Source: Isoetes taiwanensis
Lineage: Eukaryota > Streptophyta > Lycopodiopsida > Isoetales > Isoetaceae
DNA: 64,000 nt
Assembly (NCBI GenBank): GCA_021234155.1
Contig: JAJEKV010000327.1
Coordinates: 62,001-126,000, forward strand
Direction of reading: 5' to 3'
Made by a program: the position numbers and the translations under genes. Position 1 is the stretch's first letter. Every line of letters begins with the position of its first letter. Under the pieces are notes generated by a model. It was not told the origin of the DNA, did no database searches, and was given only the letters and a program-made list of their open reading frames with translations. Below are positions 32,650 to 45,241 of the stretch, in pieces.

Positions 32650-33016
32650 TTTAGAAAAATTCTAATTTCCTGACGAAATTCCTGACGTTTTTCTTGACGA
32701 TAATGGTGACGTTATACATGACGGAAAAGCTGATGATAAAGTTGACGAATAAACTGACGGTATATTCTGACGATAACCTTTTTTTTGCTGACGGTTATCT
32801 TGACGAACAAAATCTGACGCATATTCTGACGCTATATTTGACGCATGTACTGATGTGTGCTTTGACGATTACGCTGACGATTATTCTGACGCGACATCGC
32901 CATATTAAGCGTCAGGCTATTTACCATCAGCATATTCGTCAGCTTAAACGTCATGCTAAGTTTTTTTAGATTTTCTGACGATTGTTCTGACGGGTAACCC
33001 TCATTCTCTTGTAGTG
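32650..33016. mobile_element. CACTA-type terminus with dense TGACG array
   Basis: 33,006-33,016 is CTCTTGTAGTG; the minus strand reads CACTACAAGAGAAT, identical over 14 bases to the terminus of the CACTA element at 45,242. Inward of it, 32,671-32,992 holds about 18 TGACG and three CGTCA motifs spaced roughly 10-16 bp apart, the arrangement of subterminal transposase-binding repeats in CACTA elements. The partner terminus was not found; a CACTACAA at 29,035 lacks further similarity and a matching 3-bp target duplication. Confidence 0.65.
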
Positions 33017-33799
33017 TGGTCGCTAAGTCCCAAGGTATGCTGGTCAAAATTTCAATAATCCTTTCTAGTTTAATGTTGGAGAATTACTATCTAGTCAATC
33101 GTACCAACCTTAAGAGTGTTGAATGAGATGGCAAAGTCTAACAAATATTTCATTGCTTCAATCTTTTGACGAAGAAACGACTATGGGTCTATTCTCATCC
33201 ATCGACAAAACTATAAATAATGTGACGTATCTACATGCCACAATCCATACTTATCACCATTCATTGACACCCAAATTACATACTACAGAGAGATGGTAAA
33301 CTAAAGTTCTTGTCTATTAAGATCTTCTAATGTTTTTGAAGATTGCAACACCTGAAGAATTAGGTATAGTAGTTGGAATGACTAGTTAATATGGAAAATT
33401 ATGCTCACGATCAATAGTGACTCAAGGATTGGAACAAGTATATAATAAAAGCAACAAAATAAACCAGATCAAAATGGACTATAGAATAAGCAAGTAGCAA
33501 AAGCATAGCATATTTGCAAAATCAAATGCGATCTTTGAACTAAATTCAACGCATTAGAACTATCTTACAAAACCATATAGGTTATTGACAATTTGCATTA
33601 GAAATCATCCTATATTACAGTATTAAAAATGCACGCTAGAAAAACACCTCCCAACTAGTGATGATTTCAAGAAACTAGTATAAGAGATAGAATTAGTATC
33701 AAAAATATGATGCAAACTAGTAATGATTCACAAAACCATGGAGAATATATGGTTTTTGATGAGATTACAATTTATGAGTATGGAAAATCACATTTATAC

Positions 33800-36260
33800 T
33801 AGTTCTCATGGTGATTATTTATGCGTGCTCTTTTTTGGGGGCCTTGTGTATACTCCTCTGGAGTTGTTCTCTTCCCTTGGGTTCACCAAGTTGCATGCAA
33901 GTCCGCGTGCAAGTCATCGGCTCGCCTCGCCTTGCCTCACCTAGTTGGTTCTCCATCGAGCTTCCAATCTTCCTTGCTGATCCCCTCGATCACCTGGCTT
34001 GGACGTTGTCACGTTCCTCAGTGCTATGCCGTCTTCTTGTCTTGAGGTACCCTCTGGTGGTTTTGATTGTGCCCGTCAGTTTTGATCCTCCTGTTGCCTC
34101 TAGGAAGCTCTTGGAAGAAGTCGGTTGCTAACACTTCTCCAGCTTTCAGTTCCTGACCTTTGTGCCTCTATGCATGTCGGTCTCTCTGTCAAGTAAAGCT
34201 TCATGGCTCTCCTCCCTGCTGGCTATATTGTCGGGGTGATGGATCCTTATATTTGCGCAGCTTGACCCTTGAGTTGAAGAAGTACCTGCCTTAGATATAG
34301 TCTTGTCGTTAAATAGCCTGGCTATTATCTTGAACTCTCTTTTTGCCGAAGGTGCTTCAGTTGATATCCTTGTCGTTAAGGTGTCGAGTGCTTCTACCGT
34401 GGGCGTTTGATGTCCCTCATGTCGGAGATACGATCGGCTTCTTTTCTTCTAATTACTGGTAGGAGTACCTGACGAAGCCATCACCTAGTTGTTGAAGGCA
34501 TATCTCCTCGTCGCAGTGCCTTTCGTAAGTGCCTCTCCATCTAATACACGTGTCATAGCGCATCACCCTATATTACCACAAGGTGGAATTATGGTCGTCG
34601 AGATGTTGCCTTCTTAGTTGGCTCGTTGATGTCGGGTCGTTCCTCCTTCGATTGTTGAGGCCACTCGTGGTCGTAAGTTCATCAAGTCTTGCCGCCGCGC
34701 CACAAGAGGTAGTGTTAAGGCCCCTCATTTGGTAGTCGGTGAAGGAGCTTTCGATCTGGCTAAATCCGTAAAGCATGACTTTAAACTCATGTTTCTCCAC
34801 TATATCTGTGGAGCACCCGAGATATACAATAGACATATACGCATTTACATTGGGATTTTAATTCATCCACTTTTTAAAACAACTACTTAAGATCTACTTA
34901 AATGTTTACACTCCTTTAGGGTTTCCCCTCCTCCTATCGCGTTTGATCCTTGGTTTTGCTACATCTTCTTCGTTCGTTGACTCCGGGATTCCTTGAGATG
35001 TTGCTACTATTTTTGAGCTTCATGTCTGATCCGAGCTCGTCACCCCAAGTTGCGAAGAGTGTTCGTCGATGTGATCCCTTGAAAAAGATGCTCCTCCTTA
35101 ATGTGTATGTCCGTCGTAAGGAATGCGGTGACCGCTCAACGCCCCTCAGATACGATGTCTCGTTGCAAGGTTGCCGATGTGCGGTGCCATTGATCGGTTG
35201 ATCACCCGGCCATTGCCGATCGGACGTTCTTGAATGTCTTCAAGCTCGAGATCGTGGTGGAGGCGTGCATTGTCATTCCTCCGTAGGTTGAATTCCGAGA
35301 GCCCCGTTGATTGGGCTTTGCTTCATTCCGAGGTGCCTCTCCTGCTTCAAGTGTGGTCATCTCCATTGCACCTACCCTAGCTTCTTACCGTTGCCTTTGC
35401 ATGATTTGTACCTGTTGGCTAGGTCGTCTCCTCCGTCCCTTGGATCCTATCCATTCGAGTCTCGCACTCCTTGGCTGACGTAGTAAAGTCGTCCTTCCGT
35501 TGCTTTCTAGGTGTTTCTGGGTCCGGAATTCTTGTTTGAGCGGAATATTCTCCTCCTTGATCTTGCCCCTAATGCTGATATAGGCCTTCAAGTCGGAGAT
35601 GTTCCCTGATATGCGTCTCCTCCCCCTCATGGTCTCCTACCTTTTGGAACCGATGAAAGTTCTCCTGCTGGTGCAAGGGAGCTGGAAAGCTCGTCTGGGT
35701 CAGCCTTAGGTGATTTGTGGTTGCCTAGCTTGGTTGCTCCTTTTGTTGACGTTGCATGACATTCGCTTGAGCTTTTTGGACTGCAAGGTCGTGGGTTGTC
35801 TTCCTCCGGTTTCTATACGCTCTGTGTCGCCATGACTTCTCTCCTCGATGGAAGATTATGCCCTCTGGCCCTAGCTCGTGATGCTAATGTGGCATTGCTG
35901 TCTAACGTCTTCCCTGCACTGTATTTTGCTGCCTTGCATTCTTCCATTTGAAACTCGTGCGCCGAGCCGAGGTGAAGGCGTCGAGATCCTCTTTTCGATG
36001 TGAGCTCGTGGGCGTGGTAGCCGGGAGGTTGACATCTAGAAGATTCTTGATGCCGTTGGTTACCAATTATTCTTCCCATTTGATGAAGATTGATGATAGG
36101 CGGTGGTGTCTGTTCTACTCGTTTGTCGGTTGAGGTGTTTGTCGTTGTGCTTTCCTCTCTTGGATTTGCCTTTTCGGTCTCCTCTCCTTATCTATCTGTA
36201 CATCGGCTGGGACCTTGATGTCTTCAAGAAGTTGCGCTTCTAGCTCTTCTGTGGCTCTGG
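33800..36260. other. GC-richer internal region of element A, broken frames
   Basis: Less AT-rich than its surroundings, with short frames on both strands. Minus-strand frames at 34,573-34,836, 35,385-35,630 and 35,813-36,079 are Arg/Gln-rich (for example RTTLLRQPRSARLEWIGSK), as in decayed Gag or spacer regions. No zinc knuckle, protease or RT motif was found, so I call no gene. Confidence 0.3.
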
Positions 36261-37010
36261 CCCTGTACCTCGAAAGCAACACTCGTATATTCTAGAGTCT
36301 AAGGGTCCACTTGAAGGGCTCTCCTACAATATTTTGGGCTCTATAAGCAAGCAAGATGGCTCGGCAAACATTCTTGGAGACATGTCTATAATCTCCAAGT
36401 CTATGGACATTAGGACGTGTGGTATGGTATGACGTGAGGGTTGTTTTTCAAACCTCCATGATGTTTGAGGCATACTCTAAGGTCCTAGCAAAGTTGGTTT
36501 GGGGGAGCCCAATCTCTACACATGGAGTGACTTGGGCAGCTCTAGACTCTAGCTCCTTTCTAGGTATCCTGGCAATAGGGAGTGTCAATGTGGCGGTTGT
36601 ATAGGTCAAACTCTATTAGAAGGACACAAAATTAGGTCAAGGTTTATGCCTTTGGCATGAGCAGAGGTGATGTACCAACAGTTGGACTTGGGTTGCTATG
36701 CTGAGGTCTAGATGACTATAACAAAGGGGTGTTCTTGGGCACTTCTATCTAGGAGTAAGGCATCAGCTTTGAGCCGAGGCAATACTTGTGAGGTACTACT
36801 GGGGTATGCTTCTATTTACAAACAAACCACAGTTTGGAAAAACAATTCAAGGGTTTGAGCAATTTTGGTCATTTTGAGCTGGGGTTTGACATTTCTAACC
36901 TATTTTGAGGTCATAAATGGATTCTAGGCTGTCTAACGGTCCTATTGCAACAAATTTCAGGTGATTTGGAGCTCTGTAGCTCAAGTTATGGGGTTTGAAA
37001 AATCGGACGC

Positions 37011-38103
37011 CTCTAAGAGTGCGCGAGAAGGGTGTTAGGTTGGGACCTAAGTGGCCTCTGGCGCACTCTTGGAGTCATTGGCCTATCTCTGTCTAATGGA
37101 TGCCAAGAATCCACTGGGAGGGGTAAATTCCTATTAGTTTTCTTCCTAAATGCAAGTTTCTTTGTTTATTACTACGTTTGGAGCAAGTAGGGCTAATCAA
37201 GGCCCCAGTTGGCTGGATGACTCTAAGAGTGCGCGAGGAGGGGGTTAGGTTGGGACCTAACTATGCTCTGGCGCACTCTTGGAGTCGTTGGCCAAAATAT
37301 CGCATTTGCTCCAGATCTAATACTGTACCTAATGAATACACATTTTTAAACAACTATATATCTTTATTATTCGAAATTTTCATACATCACATATAAACCT
37401 GTTAGTTACAAAAAGCAGTTTGTGTTCTATTTATCTGTCCTCTTGATGTACTTCGCCAGTCTCATGTCTTTCGGTATCTTTTGCGTGGAGCATGCACGCC
37501 AATGAGTCTTCAAGTGTTGCACGACCTCCATCTCTGCCTTGCTTAATTTCTTGGTTTGTTGATAAAATCCTCCATATCTCGAATTGAAGCTAGGTCTTCT
37601 TCAACTATTTTCTCTCGAACCCCTCTAAAGGAGGGTGTTAGGTCCAGACCTAACTATGCCCTGGCGCACCCTTAGAGGTGTTGTCCCTTTCCGCTCTAAA
37701 CTTATCCAATTTACACAATTTAACATGCGTTTCCCACTAATTTAATCATTCTAAACAAGATTCTATTATTACCTTTACCATTTGAGTAAGTTATGATCAA
37801 TTTTTGAGGTCACTTTTAGGGATGACTCTAAGAGTCTTGAGGGAGGGGGTTAGGTCGGGGCCTAACTATACTCTCAAGCACTCTTGGAGGCATTGTTCCA
37901 AAAGTGACTTGTACTTAATGTTTTTCGATGTTTTAACATATAATTCTAGCTATTTTGAGCTTTTTGATTGGGATTTCATCTTTTATTTTATCATTTGGAC
38001 TTCCTAAGGCCAAGTTCTAGGGTTCATATGGGGTGACTACTCTAAGAGTGCGCGAGAGACCCCTTAGGTCTAAACCTAACATGCTCCTGGCGCACTCTTG
38101 GAG
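37011..38103. repeat. Five-copy nested hairpin array in element A leader
   Basis: Copies at 37,011-37,074, 37,221-37,284, 37,623-37,678, 37,826-37,889 and 38,040-38,103. Each is a nested inverted repeat: the outer arm CTCTAAGAGTGCGC pairs with GCGCACTCTTGGAG, and the inner arm TTAGGT pairs with ACCTAA across a four-base loop. Start-to-start spacing is 210, 402, 203 and 214 bp. The sequence between hairpins is much less similar than the hairpins. On the element's own (minus) strand the array lies about 0.25-1.35 kb downstream of the primer-binding site, in what should be the 5' leader RNA. Confidence 0.85.
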
Positions 38104-38340
38104 GCATTGGCCAAAAGTGCTTGAAATTTAGTAGGCTCTCTTTAAGTGCTTTTAAATCGGTTTGTTCTATCTTACCTATGTTGTCTAATTATCCTAATCC
38201 TAGATAATTACTAACTCTACCAGGGAGAAAAAAAATTTCCCGCTACTTTCGAGGTTTGTGCTTGGGCTTTTACCTCCAAGACTGAATGTCGAGATGAGTT
38301 AGTTCCTATAGGGTTTCGGTCGGTCTTTCGATCCTGGTGC

Positions 38341-38354
38341 GCCCATCGATACCA
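38341..38354 (-). other. Element A primer-binding site
   Basis: On the minus strand TGGTATCGATGGGC follows one base after the LTR end (CGTCACA). It resembles the initiator-Met primer sites of plant LTR elements (TGGTATCAGAGC) for its first seven bases only. Confidence 0.55.
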
Positions 38355-38355
38355 T

Positions 38356-39910
38356 TGTGACGACCCGAGCTCATATCACGATGCCCCGTCGTTATACAAA
38401 CCGGAGATCATCCCTCTAACCCAACATCGCTCCGCCGACATGAGGCCGTCCACCTAACATCGGGCCCTTGATGGTGGCCAAGAACCCGACGGGAAGAATG
38501 GGCGTGTCATTCATCCCTCCCACCGGGATCGACCTAGGCTGAAGCGTAAACAAAACATGAGCACATGACATCAATCAACAATAACATACCCACCTCGAAG
38601 GGTGGTCCACCATATCACATGGCTGCAACAACACATCGGTACATCAACATAACATGGGAAATCCTACCCGGGAGGGGCTCGGACTCATGGGGAAAGACCG
38701 ACTGGCTTTGGGGTCTCCGTAGCAATGAGGCAGAATTCATGGCAAATGGATTTGGGGCATAGGAACATGGTCGATTGGGTAGTCCACTCCATCCGCCCTC
38801 CCGGGTGCATACTTTGGATAGGCTGAAAAGTATTGGAGCCCACCCATTAGCCTGTTGGGTGAATAGCCGAGGGGCTACTACTCACCGGGTTGCATCTCCC
38901 CGGTCCCGATGAGGCAGGAGGAGATCACTCTCCTCCGAAGGTTCATGCTAATCACGGGCGAGCTAGAGAGCCACTTTGCCAGATATACGACTTGAACTCA
39001 CCGGAAGATGACGCATCATCTCGCAGTGTCGAGCCCATACCACGCCCTCACGCAGTGCAGGGTATTAGGCCACAACTCACGGCGTTCGGCCGTCGTTACG
39101 GCGCCCGGCCGGATCAACCGTGATTAGACAAGCCCTCCCTTGTCGCCCGGTCTAGCTCAGCCACCCACCCGGCGGGCTCTTATGCGAGCCGCATTGGTGG
39201 GAATTAATGGGCTAAAACTAGGATCATACAACTACTTGGGCTCACGGGTCTCTACCCCCTTCCCAATACACAAGAGTGGTGCATAGAATGTCAAAACATC
39301 ATCACAAATGTAACTGAAAATAATAGAATACATCTATTCTAATCTACCTAATCATACATGGTTAGGTTCCTTTGTTAGTGTCTATCATTCTTAGGTGTAG
39401 GGGTGCGCATATAGCTAAGAATGGATGCTAAACCTCTTGAAAGAGGCACGATAACTCGGATCTACCTATTGAATCAACCACCCACCCGCATCTTGGCTGG
39501 CTCCCACTCCTCCGAAAGCGTCCATTTGCTGATCTCGAAGTCCGCTAATCTTGGATCGAGCCGCAACACAGGAGATCCGACTTCTATGCTCCCGTTTCGG
39601 CGGAAATGCATCCTCTGCTGCTCCAAATGGAGACTCGGCTGAGAAAAGGGTTTCCCTTTTAGGGTTTATGCCCCTTTATCCCTAACCAATTTAGGGCTGA
39701 TCCCTTTTGGTCAATGGGTCATTGCCCGTGGCAAAAAGGGATTATATTCACATGTTGCTTTAACATGTGCAATATAATGGTTCACAAGGTCGTACCCTAG
39801 GGTACTACCTTTTACGGTCGTCGTGTACATGTCGTCTGAGTCGGCATGTACTAGTGACGATGTCGGTATAATATCGTATTCATACCGTATGTTATCTTTG
39901 GAGCGTCACA
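38356..39910 (-). repeat. Element A, 5' LTR (LTR2)
   Basis: TGTGACGACCC to AGCGTCACA, bordered by the primer site on the left and by polypurine-tract sequence on the right (39,911). Having a primer site on one side and a polypurine tract on the other means this LTR is shared by two tandem element bodies. Confidence 0.85.
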
Positions 39911-42621
39911 TTCTCCCACCTTGAATTGATGGCGTCCGCGGCATCGGAGTCTCCACCTTGGGCTCTTCACGTCACGCAACCACTTGATGCATACAATTTA
40001 TTACTATTATATTTTTATTAAGATTACCTTAAGGCAATATTTTTAAATCATTATTACGCCATTACATTATCAAATAACTTGTCAAATCGTAACTTCTATT
40101 AAAACAAGGTACTTATTAGTTTCTGTTATCACAACATTTAATTTATCACAATTTAACACTTTCATATACAATTATTATTTAAGGTATTCTTCATTCCTTA
40201 CAACACATTCCAACAAAATTTGTGTTGCAAGTCTTCGCACCTTAAAATTCTATATTAATTTTACAATATCTATAATTACACACTTACTATCTTAATTATT
40301 TATAATTACTCTAAGGTGATGTTTAAGACCTTACTGTACTATTTTATTATCCAATTAACTTATGACTTCATAACTTAATCCACGCAAGGTAATTATTGCC
40401 CTTACTTAATACAATATTTAAGTTTATCAAAGTTTATCAATTTCATACAAAATTTACACTTCTAAGGTACTCTTCATCCCTTGCAACACATTATAACAAA
40501 ATTTGTGTTGCAAGTCTTCGTAGCTCGACCTCCTCGCCCTCCGGAGCGCTCTATTGGCCCGCAGGTCGTCACTACGTTATAACCATTTTAATTATTAATA
40601 AAATTTTGGTTATATGGTGACCACCCCACCTATCTACATGGATGCATGGCTAATCTCCCGGCGTAGGAAGAGGGTGAATCTTCCATTATGGCCGTGGAGG
40701 CAGCCTATATGCCTATATGCCGCTCATGCCTACACCCTAGTTGCCAGGCGTGGAGGATAGGTCCTTCCGTATATATGGGCGTGAAGGCCGATTCCTCCTA
40801 TCAAAGCATATATGGGGCTAGAGGTGCTTTTCCTATCAATGCATTCCTGAATGACCTCCTTTCTCGAGGTCGTCTACCTCGTGGTGGGCGGTAGACTTTC
40901 TAATCTACCTTCCACTCACCCAAAGCGGAGCGGCGGTCATGCCTACATTGACATTACACCACGCCCTAGAGATCACCGTAGTAATCTCATCATCGGTAGC
41001 AATGCATGCAGCCCCTTACCTCATAGGTTGCATGCGTAGATTCTCTTAACTACACATGAAATTAATCTAAACACAAATCGACATGCCCTGGATTTTTTTG
41101 GCTCCCCTTTAATGCATGCGATTAACATACTTACTCTAAGGTAATATTTATGAATTAACATTATCATAGTATCGGATACATTACTTCCGATAGTACAATT
41201 ATATTTACTCTAAGCTTTACAATATTTAATTACTTTTAGGTCGCGATTATTTAAACAGTAACCCTGATTTAGACCTATTGTTACATAGACAAGGTTTTAA
41301 TTATCATACACAAGAATTAGATGTGCTTCTTATTCTCTTCCTTGGGTCCTGCATTACCCTTGGAAGTATATCCCTAAGATGAACTCTGAATTCTATTTTC
41401 TATTTATATTTATGGACCCGAGGTTATATAGCTATCCTTGGAAGGAATTGCATCCTTGCGAAGGATTAATTAACATGCTACCTCACATTACCGTTGTTAT
41501 TTAACTTATTTCCGTATGATACATATACGTACAACAATTTCTATGCAGTTATTAGGATCTATATTTAACTTATCTATAAGACACATTAAAGCTTATAATA
41601 CATGCGCACACCTTACCTAAGGCTAGAACGCATCCGCCCATTGAGCTGGCATTGAGTAATTTGGAGATGACTTGGTCGTTGCATTGCTCCCATAGTTTTG
41701 CTCCACTTCATTGGTGTAGTTAGCTACTACGTCAGTCTCGCACGTTGAAGGCCTCCCGAGCCTAAGGTATCTATCTATTTTACGCTCTATTCGCTTCGGC
41801 CATTGCCGGAGTGAACTCTATTCTACGGGTCAGTCAATTCGATGCAAGTACGTTCAATCCTGAGATTGAGCCCTCCCACTTTCTTCGAAAAGAAAATGGT
41901 CCTGCACCCCTTCAATGGCGTTGTACACAACGTCATATTTATTCTCTCCCCTTAAGAGGTTATACGCTTCTTATTTAGCGCATTAATTTACTAGCCTTAG
42001 CTGACATATATAACCATCTAAGATGGATATACATATTATGTTATCATTTATTTCAAATGGGTTACCTACTTAGTTAGAACGATTCTAAACCACAAGGTTT
42101 TGTCATCATGACAATTCCTTTTGTCTCAAAAGACTATTTGATTACTATAATTCTTATTTTAGATGTACCTTACATGTATTATTCTTTTATATTCTAGAGA
42201 TCCCCCCTTTCTTAGTTATTTAGCTCTTGGAATATTCCTACCAATCGAATTGATGTCATCGTAACAAGTTGGCCGGACTTGTTAGATTACTTCTTTTCTT
42301 TCGGTTGGATTATTCTTTTGGAGGTACTAGATTTATACATGGTCAACAATTATCCTAGTAATGATTCCTTCTTAGCGAGGTGATCAATCTCACCAAGTGA
42401 TTTCAATACGTTGGATGTCTATTAACAATCGTGTATAATTTTAGTTACTCCTATGCATTTCCTTCCCAATCTTGATGCTTAGCTCAATATTGGGGCGATC
42501 CTTTCAGCGAGAATATCTGGAAATGCCTTCTAATCCCAATATGGATGTTATCATCACCCACTAGGCCCCCTGACCTTAAATGCTTGAGCTTGCTAGAAGC
42601 TCATCCACTCGTTGCCTGCTT
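39911..42621 (-). mobile_element. Truncated second body of element A
   Basis: 2.71 kb homologous to 25,412-28,108 (the 3' part of element A's interior). It stops at GCCTGCTTG (42,621) and is joined directly to 29 bp of the Gag-only leader (GAACGGAAATATTC through CGCTTC, 42,622-42,650). No coding region is recognised in it. Confidence 0.85.
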
Positions 42622-42650
42622 GGAACGGAAATATTCTTCAAACTCGCTTC

Positions 42651-44231
42651 TGTGACGGCCCCAGCTCATATACGATGCCCCGATCGTATACAAACTAGAG
42701 ATCATCCCTCTAACCAGCATCTGCTCGCTGACATGAGGCCGTCCACCTAACATCGGGCCCTTGATGGTGGCCAAGAACCCGACGGGGAAGAATGGACGTG
42801 TCATTCATCCCGTCTCCCTCGGGATCGACCTAGCTGCGGAAGCGTAAACAAAACATGAGCACATGACATCAATCAACAATAACATACCCACCTCGAAGGG
42901 TGGTCCACCATATCACGATGAGCCGCGCAACAACACATCGGTACATCAACATAACATGGGGAAATCCTACCCGTGCTCGGACTCATGGGGAAAGGCCCGA
43001 CGGCTTGGGGTCTCCGTGTAGCAATGCGACCAGAATTCATGGCAAATGGATTTACTGGCATAGGGAACATGGTCGTTGGGTAGTCCACTCCATCCGCCCC
43101 TCCTGTGCATACTTTGCGGATAGGCTGAAAAAGTATTGGAGCCCCCCCAAGTAGCCTCTTTGGGTGAATAGCGGAGGGGCTACTACTCTTCGGGTTGCAT
43201 CTCCCGGTCCCGATGAGGCGGGGAGGAGATCTCTCCTCCGAAGGTTCATGCTAATCACAGGCGAGCTAGAGAGCCACCGCTCGTATACGACTTGAACTCT
43301 CTCCGGAAGATGACGCATCACCATTTAGTGTCGAGCCCATACCCCTCGCCCCTCCGCGCGGCCGGTATTAGGCCTAACTCCTGGCGTTCCCGGCCGCCGT
43401 TACGTGCCGGCCAGGATCAACCGTGATTAGACAAGCCCTCCCTTGTGACCCGGTCCTAAGCTCGCCACCCACGGCCGAGGCGGGCTCTTATGCCGGCATT
43501 AATTGGGAATTAATGGGCTAAAACTAGGATCATACAACTACTTGGGCTCGGGTCTCTACCCCCTTCCCAATACACAAGAGTGGCGATAGAATGTCAAAAC
43601 ATCATCACAATGAACTGAAAATAATAGAATACATCTATTCTAATCTACCTAATCATACATGGTTAGGTTCCTTTGTTAGTGTCTATCATTCTTAGGGTCG
43701 TAGGGGGTCGCCTATAGCTAAGAATGGATGCTAAACCCAATGAAAGAGGCCCTGATAACTCGGATCTACCTATTGAATCAACCACCCACCCGCAGATCTT
43801 GGCTGGCTCCCACTCCTCACGAAAGCGTCCATGTCTGCTGGGATCTCGAAGCCGCTAATCTTGGATCGAAATGCAAACTGGGAGATCCGACTTCTATGCT
43901 CCCGATTCGGTGTAAATGCATCCTCTGGCTGCTCTAATCCGAGACTCAGGGGCTGAGAACTGAAAAGGGTTTCCCTTTTAGGGTTTATGCCCCTTTATCC
44001 CCACGAATTTAGGGCTGATCCCTTTTGGTCAATGGGTCATTGCCACGTGGCAAAAAGGGATTATATTCACATGTTGCTTTAACATGTGCAATATAATGGT
44101 TCACAAGGTCGCCCTTAGGTACTACCTTTTATTTGCCGCCGATGTACATGTCGTCACGAGTCGACATGTACTAGTGACGTCTTCGATAATAATCGTATTC
44201 ATACAGGTATGTTATCTTTGGGCGATCCACG
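42651..44231 (-). repeat. Element A, third LTR (solo-like)
   Basis: The 5' flank is AACTCGCTTC and the 3' flank is CTTCAAGTCACAC; both are Gag-only leader sequence, with CTTC repeated on both sides as a likely target duplication. By itself this looks like a solo LTR at the same insertion site as LTR1. Its right end is degraded (GGGCGATCCAC in place of the expected CGTCACA). Confidence 0.75.
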
Positions 44232-44671
44232 ACTTCAAGTCACACTATAATGGATTTGGGCTTCACCCAAAGACTCAAAAAACGACCTGCAGTAGCAAAC
44301 ACTTGCCGTTTTGCGATTCTACTCCTTGCAGCAAAGTAGTGAGAATCTAGTGAGAATCCACTCACTATAGATCAATCCCGATCTAAGCCAACACTTGGCT
44401 CTGATACCATGTTGGAGGATCAGGAGGAGAGAAATGGAAATGAGCTACTTGCTATTGAACATGAAGGTTACATATATATATATATAGAATAAGGGATGCC
44501 TATGTATATAGTCTTAAAAAATGCTCGATAATGACCTTTATCTATTTAGCGGTCTAACATGTGCCCTCTAATTATTTGACCTAACATGTGCCCTTTGACG
44601 TTTTGACCATGAGACGTTGAACACATGTGACCTTACAATGTCCACATAGGGTTAACAATGTTATTCCAACA
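44232..44671 (-). mobile_element. Gag-only family: leader, primer site and LTR (minus copy)
   Basis: The LTR at 44,410-44,671 (262 bp) starts TGTTGG and ends CCAACA on the minus strand and contains a TATATATA run. The minus-strand primer site TGGTATCAGAGCC (44,397-44,409) follows at once and is complementary to the 3' end of initiator-Met tRNA. The leader runs to 44,232, where element A intervenes. It matches 59,478-59,930. Confidence 0.85.
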
Positions 44672-45241
44672 ATATAGAGTCTGAGTTTTGTCTTCTTCTC
44701 TTGCTTCTTCTTGTTCCTTAAATTCTATCAAAGTTTTTTCTATAATTTATTTAATTTAATTTAATTTATTAAGTAGCTCTCTTAGGGCCTATGATGTTGT
44801 CTAGACTATGAAAGATTTTTTTTTTTCCAAGTTATTTCATAATTTTTGTCTTTTTTTGTGATCTTGAGAAGAGTGATATTCTTTGTATGGTATATCTCCT
44901 CTATCATCTACTTTTTGGACATTCTTATAAATACAAGAATGTATCATTTTTGTAGAATGGAGATTAAGCTTCTTGATTTAGAGTCTAGGTAAGCAATTTT
45001 TTCTTGTCCTTTTTTTTTTTTTTTTTTTTTTTTAATTTTTTAACCTTAAAAATTTGGAGGCCATCTTGGGATTTGTAGGAGTTTTTCTGACTTACCGGGG
45101 AAGAAAGGTCTCTTTGAGGCCTTTCGTTCACTATGCCAATTTCACTCTTATTAGTGCCCTTCATCATCTCGATCTTTTTTGTAGTTGTACATCGGTATTG
45201 AGTTTGTAAAATACTCTGATTATGAAGTATTTCAAACCAAA
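44672..45241 (-). mobile_element. Segment F of the Gag-only family (near part)
   Basis: Upstream of the LTR; matches the reverse complement of 58,935-59,477. It contains a long poly-T (45,008-45,033) and ends at CCAAA, where the CACTA element begins. The remainder of F resumes at 53,900. Confidence 0.8.

Larger units (their letters stand above)
23841..39910 (-). mobile_element. Element A: long LTR retrotransposon (16 kb)
   Basis: LTRs at 23,841-25,411 and 38,356-39,910 (about 1.56 kb) begin TGTGACG and end CGTCACA. The orientation is minus: next to the right LTR the minus strand reads TGGTATCGATGGGCG, a primer-binding site resembling the initiator-Met type, and next to the left LTR it reads GGTGGGGAGAA, a polypurine tract. 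The internal 12.9 kb shows no recognisable protease, RT, RNase H or integrase; 33.8-36.3 kb has GC-rich broken frames that may be old gag. It is thus a large non-autonomous (LARD-like) or decayed element. It inserted into the leader of the minus-strand Gag-only copy. It carries a multi-exon gene fragment, a CACTA-type end and a hairpin array. Confidence 0.8.

Noticed and set aside
32671-32992. Regularly spaced TGACG motifs as a CRISPR-like array
   Set aside because: The repeat is only five bases, spacing is 10-16 bp, there are no spacers of constant length, and it adjoins a transposon terminus in plant DNA.
44985-45167. Lys-rich 60-codon ORF
   Set aside because: It translates the poly-T tract at 45,008-45,033 in segment F and is not kept in the other F copies.
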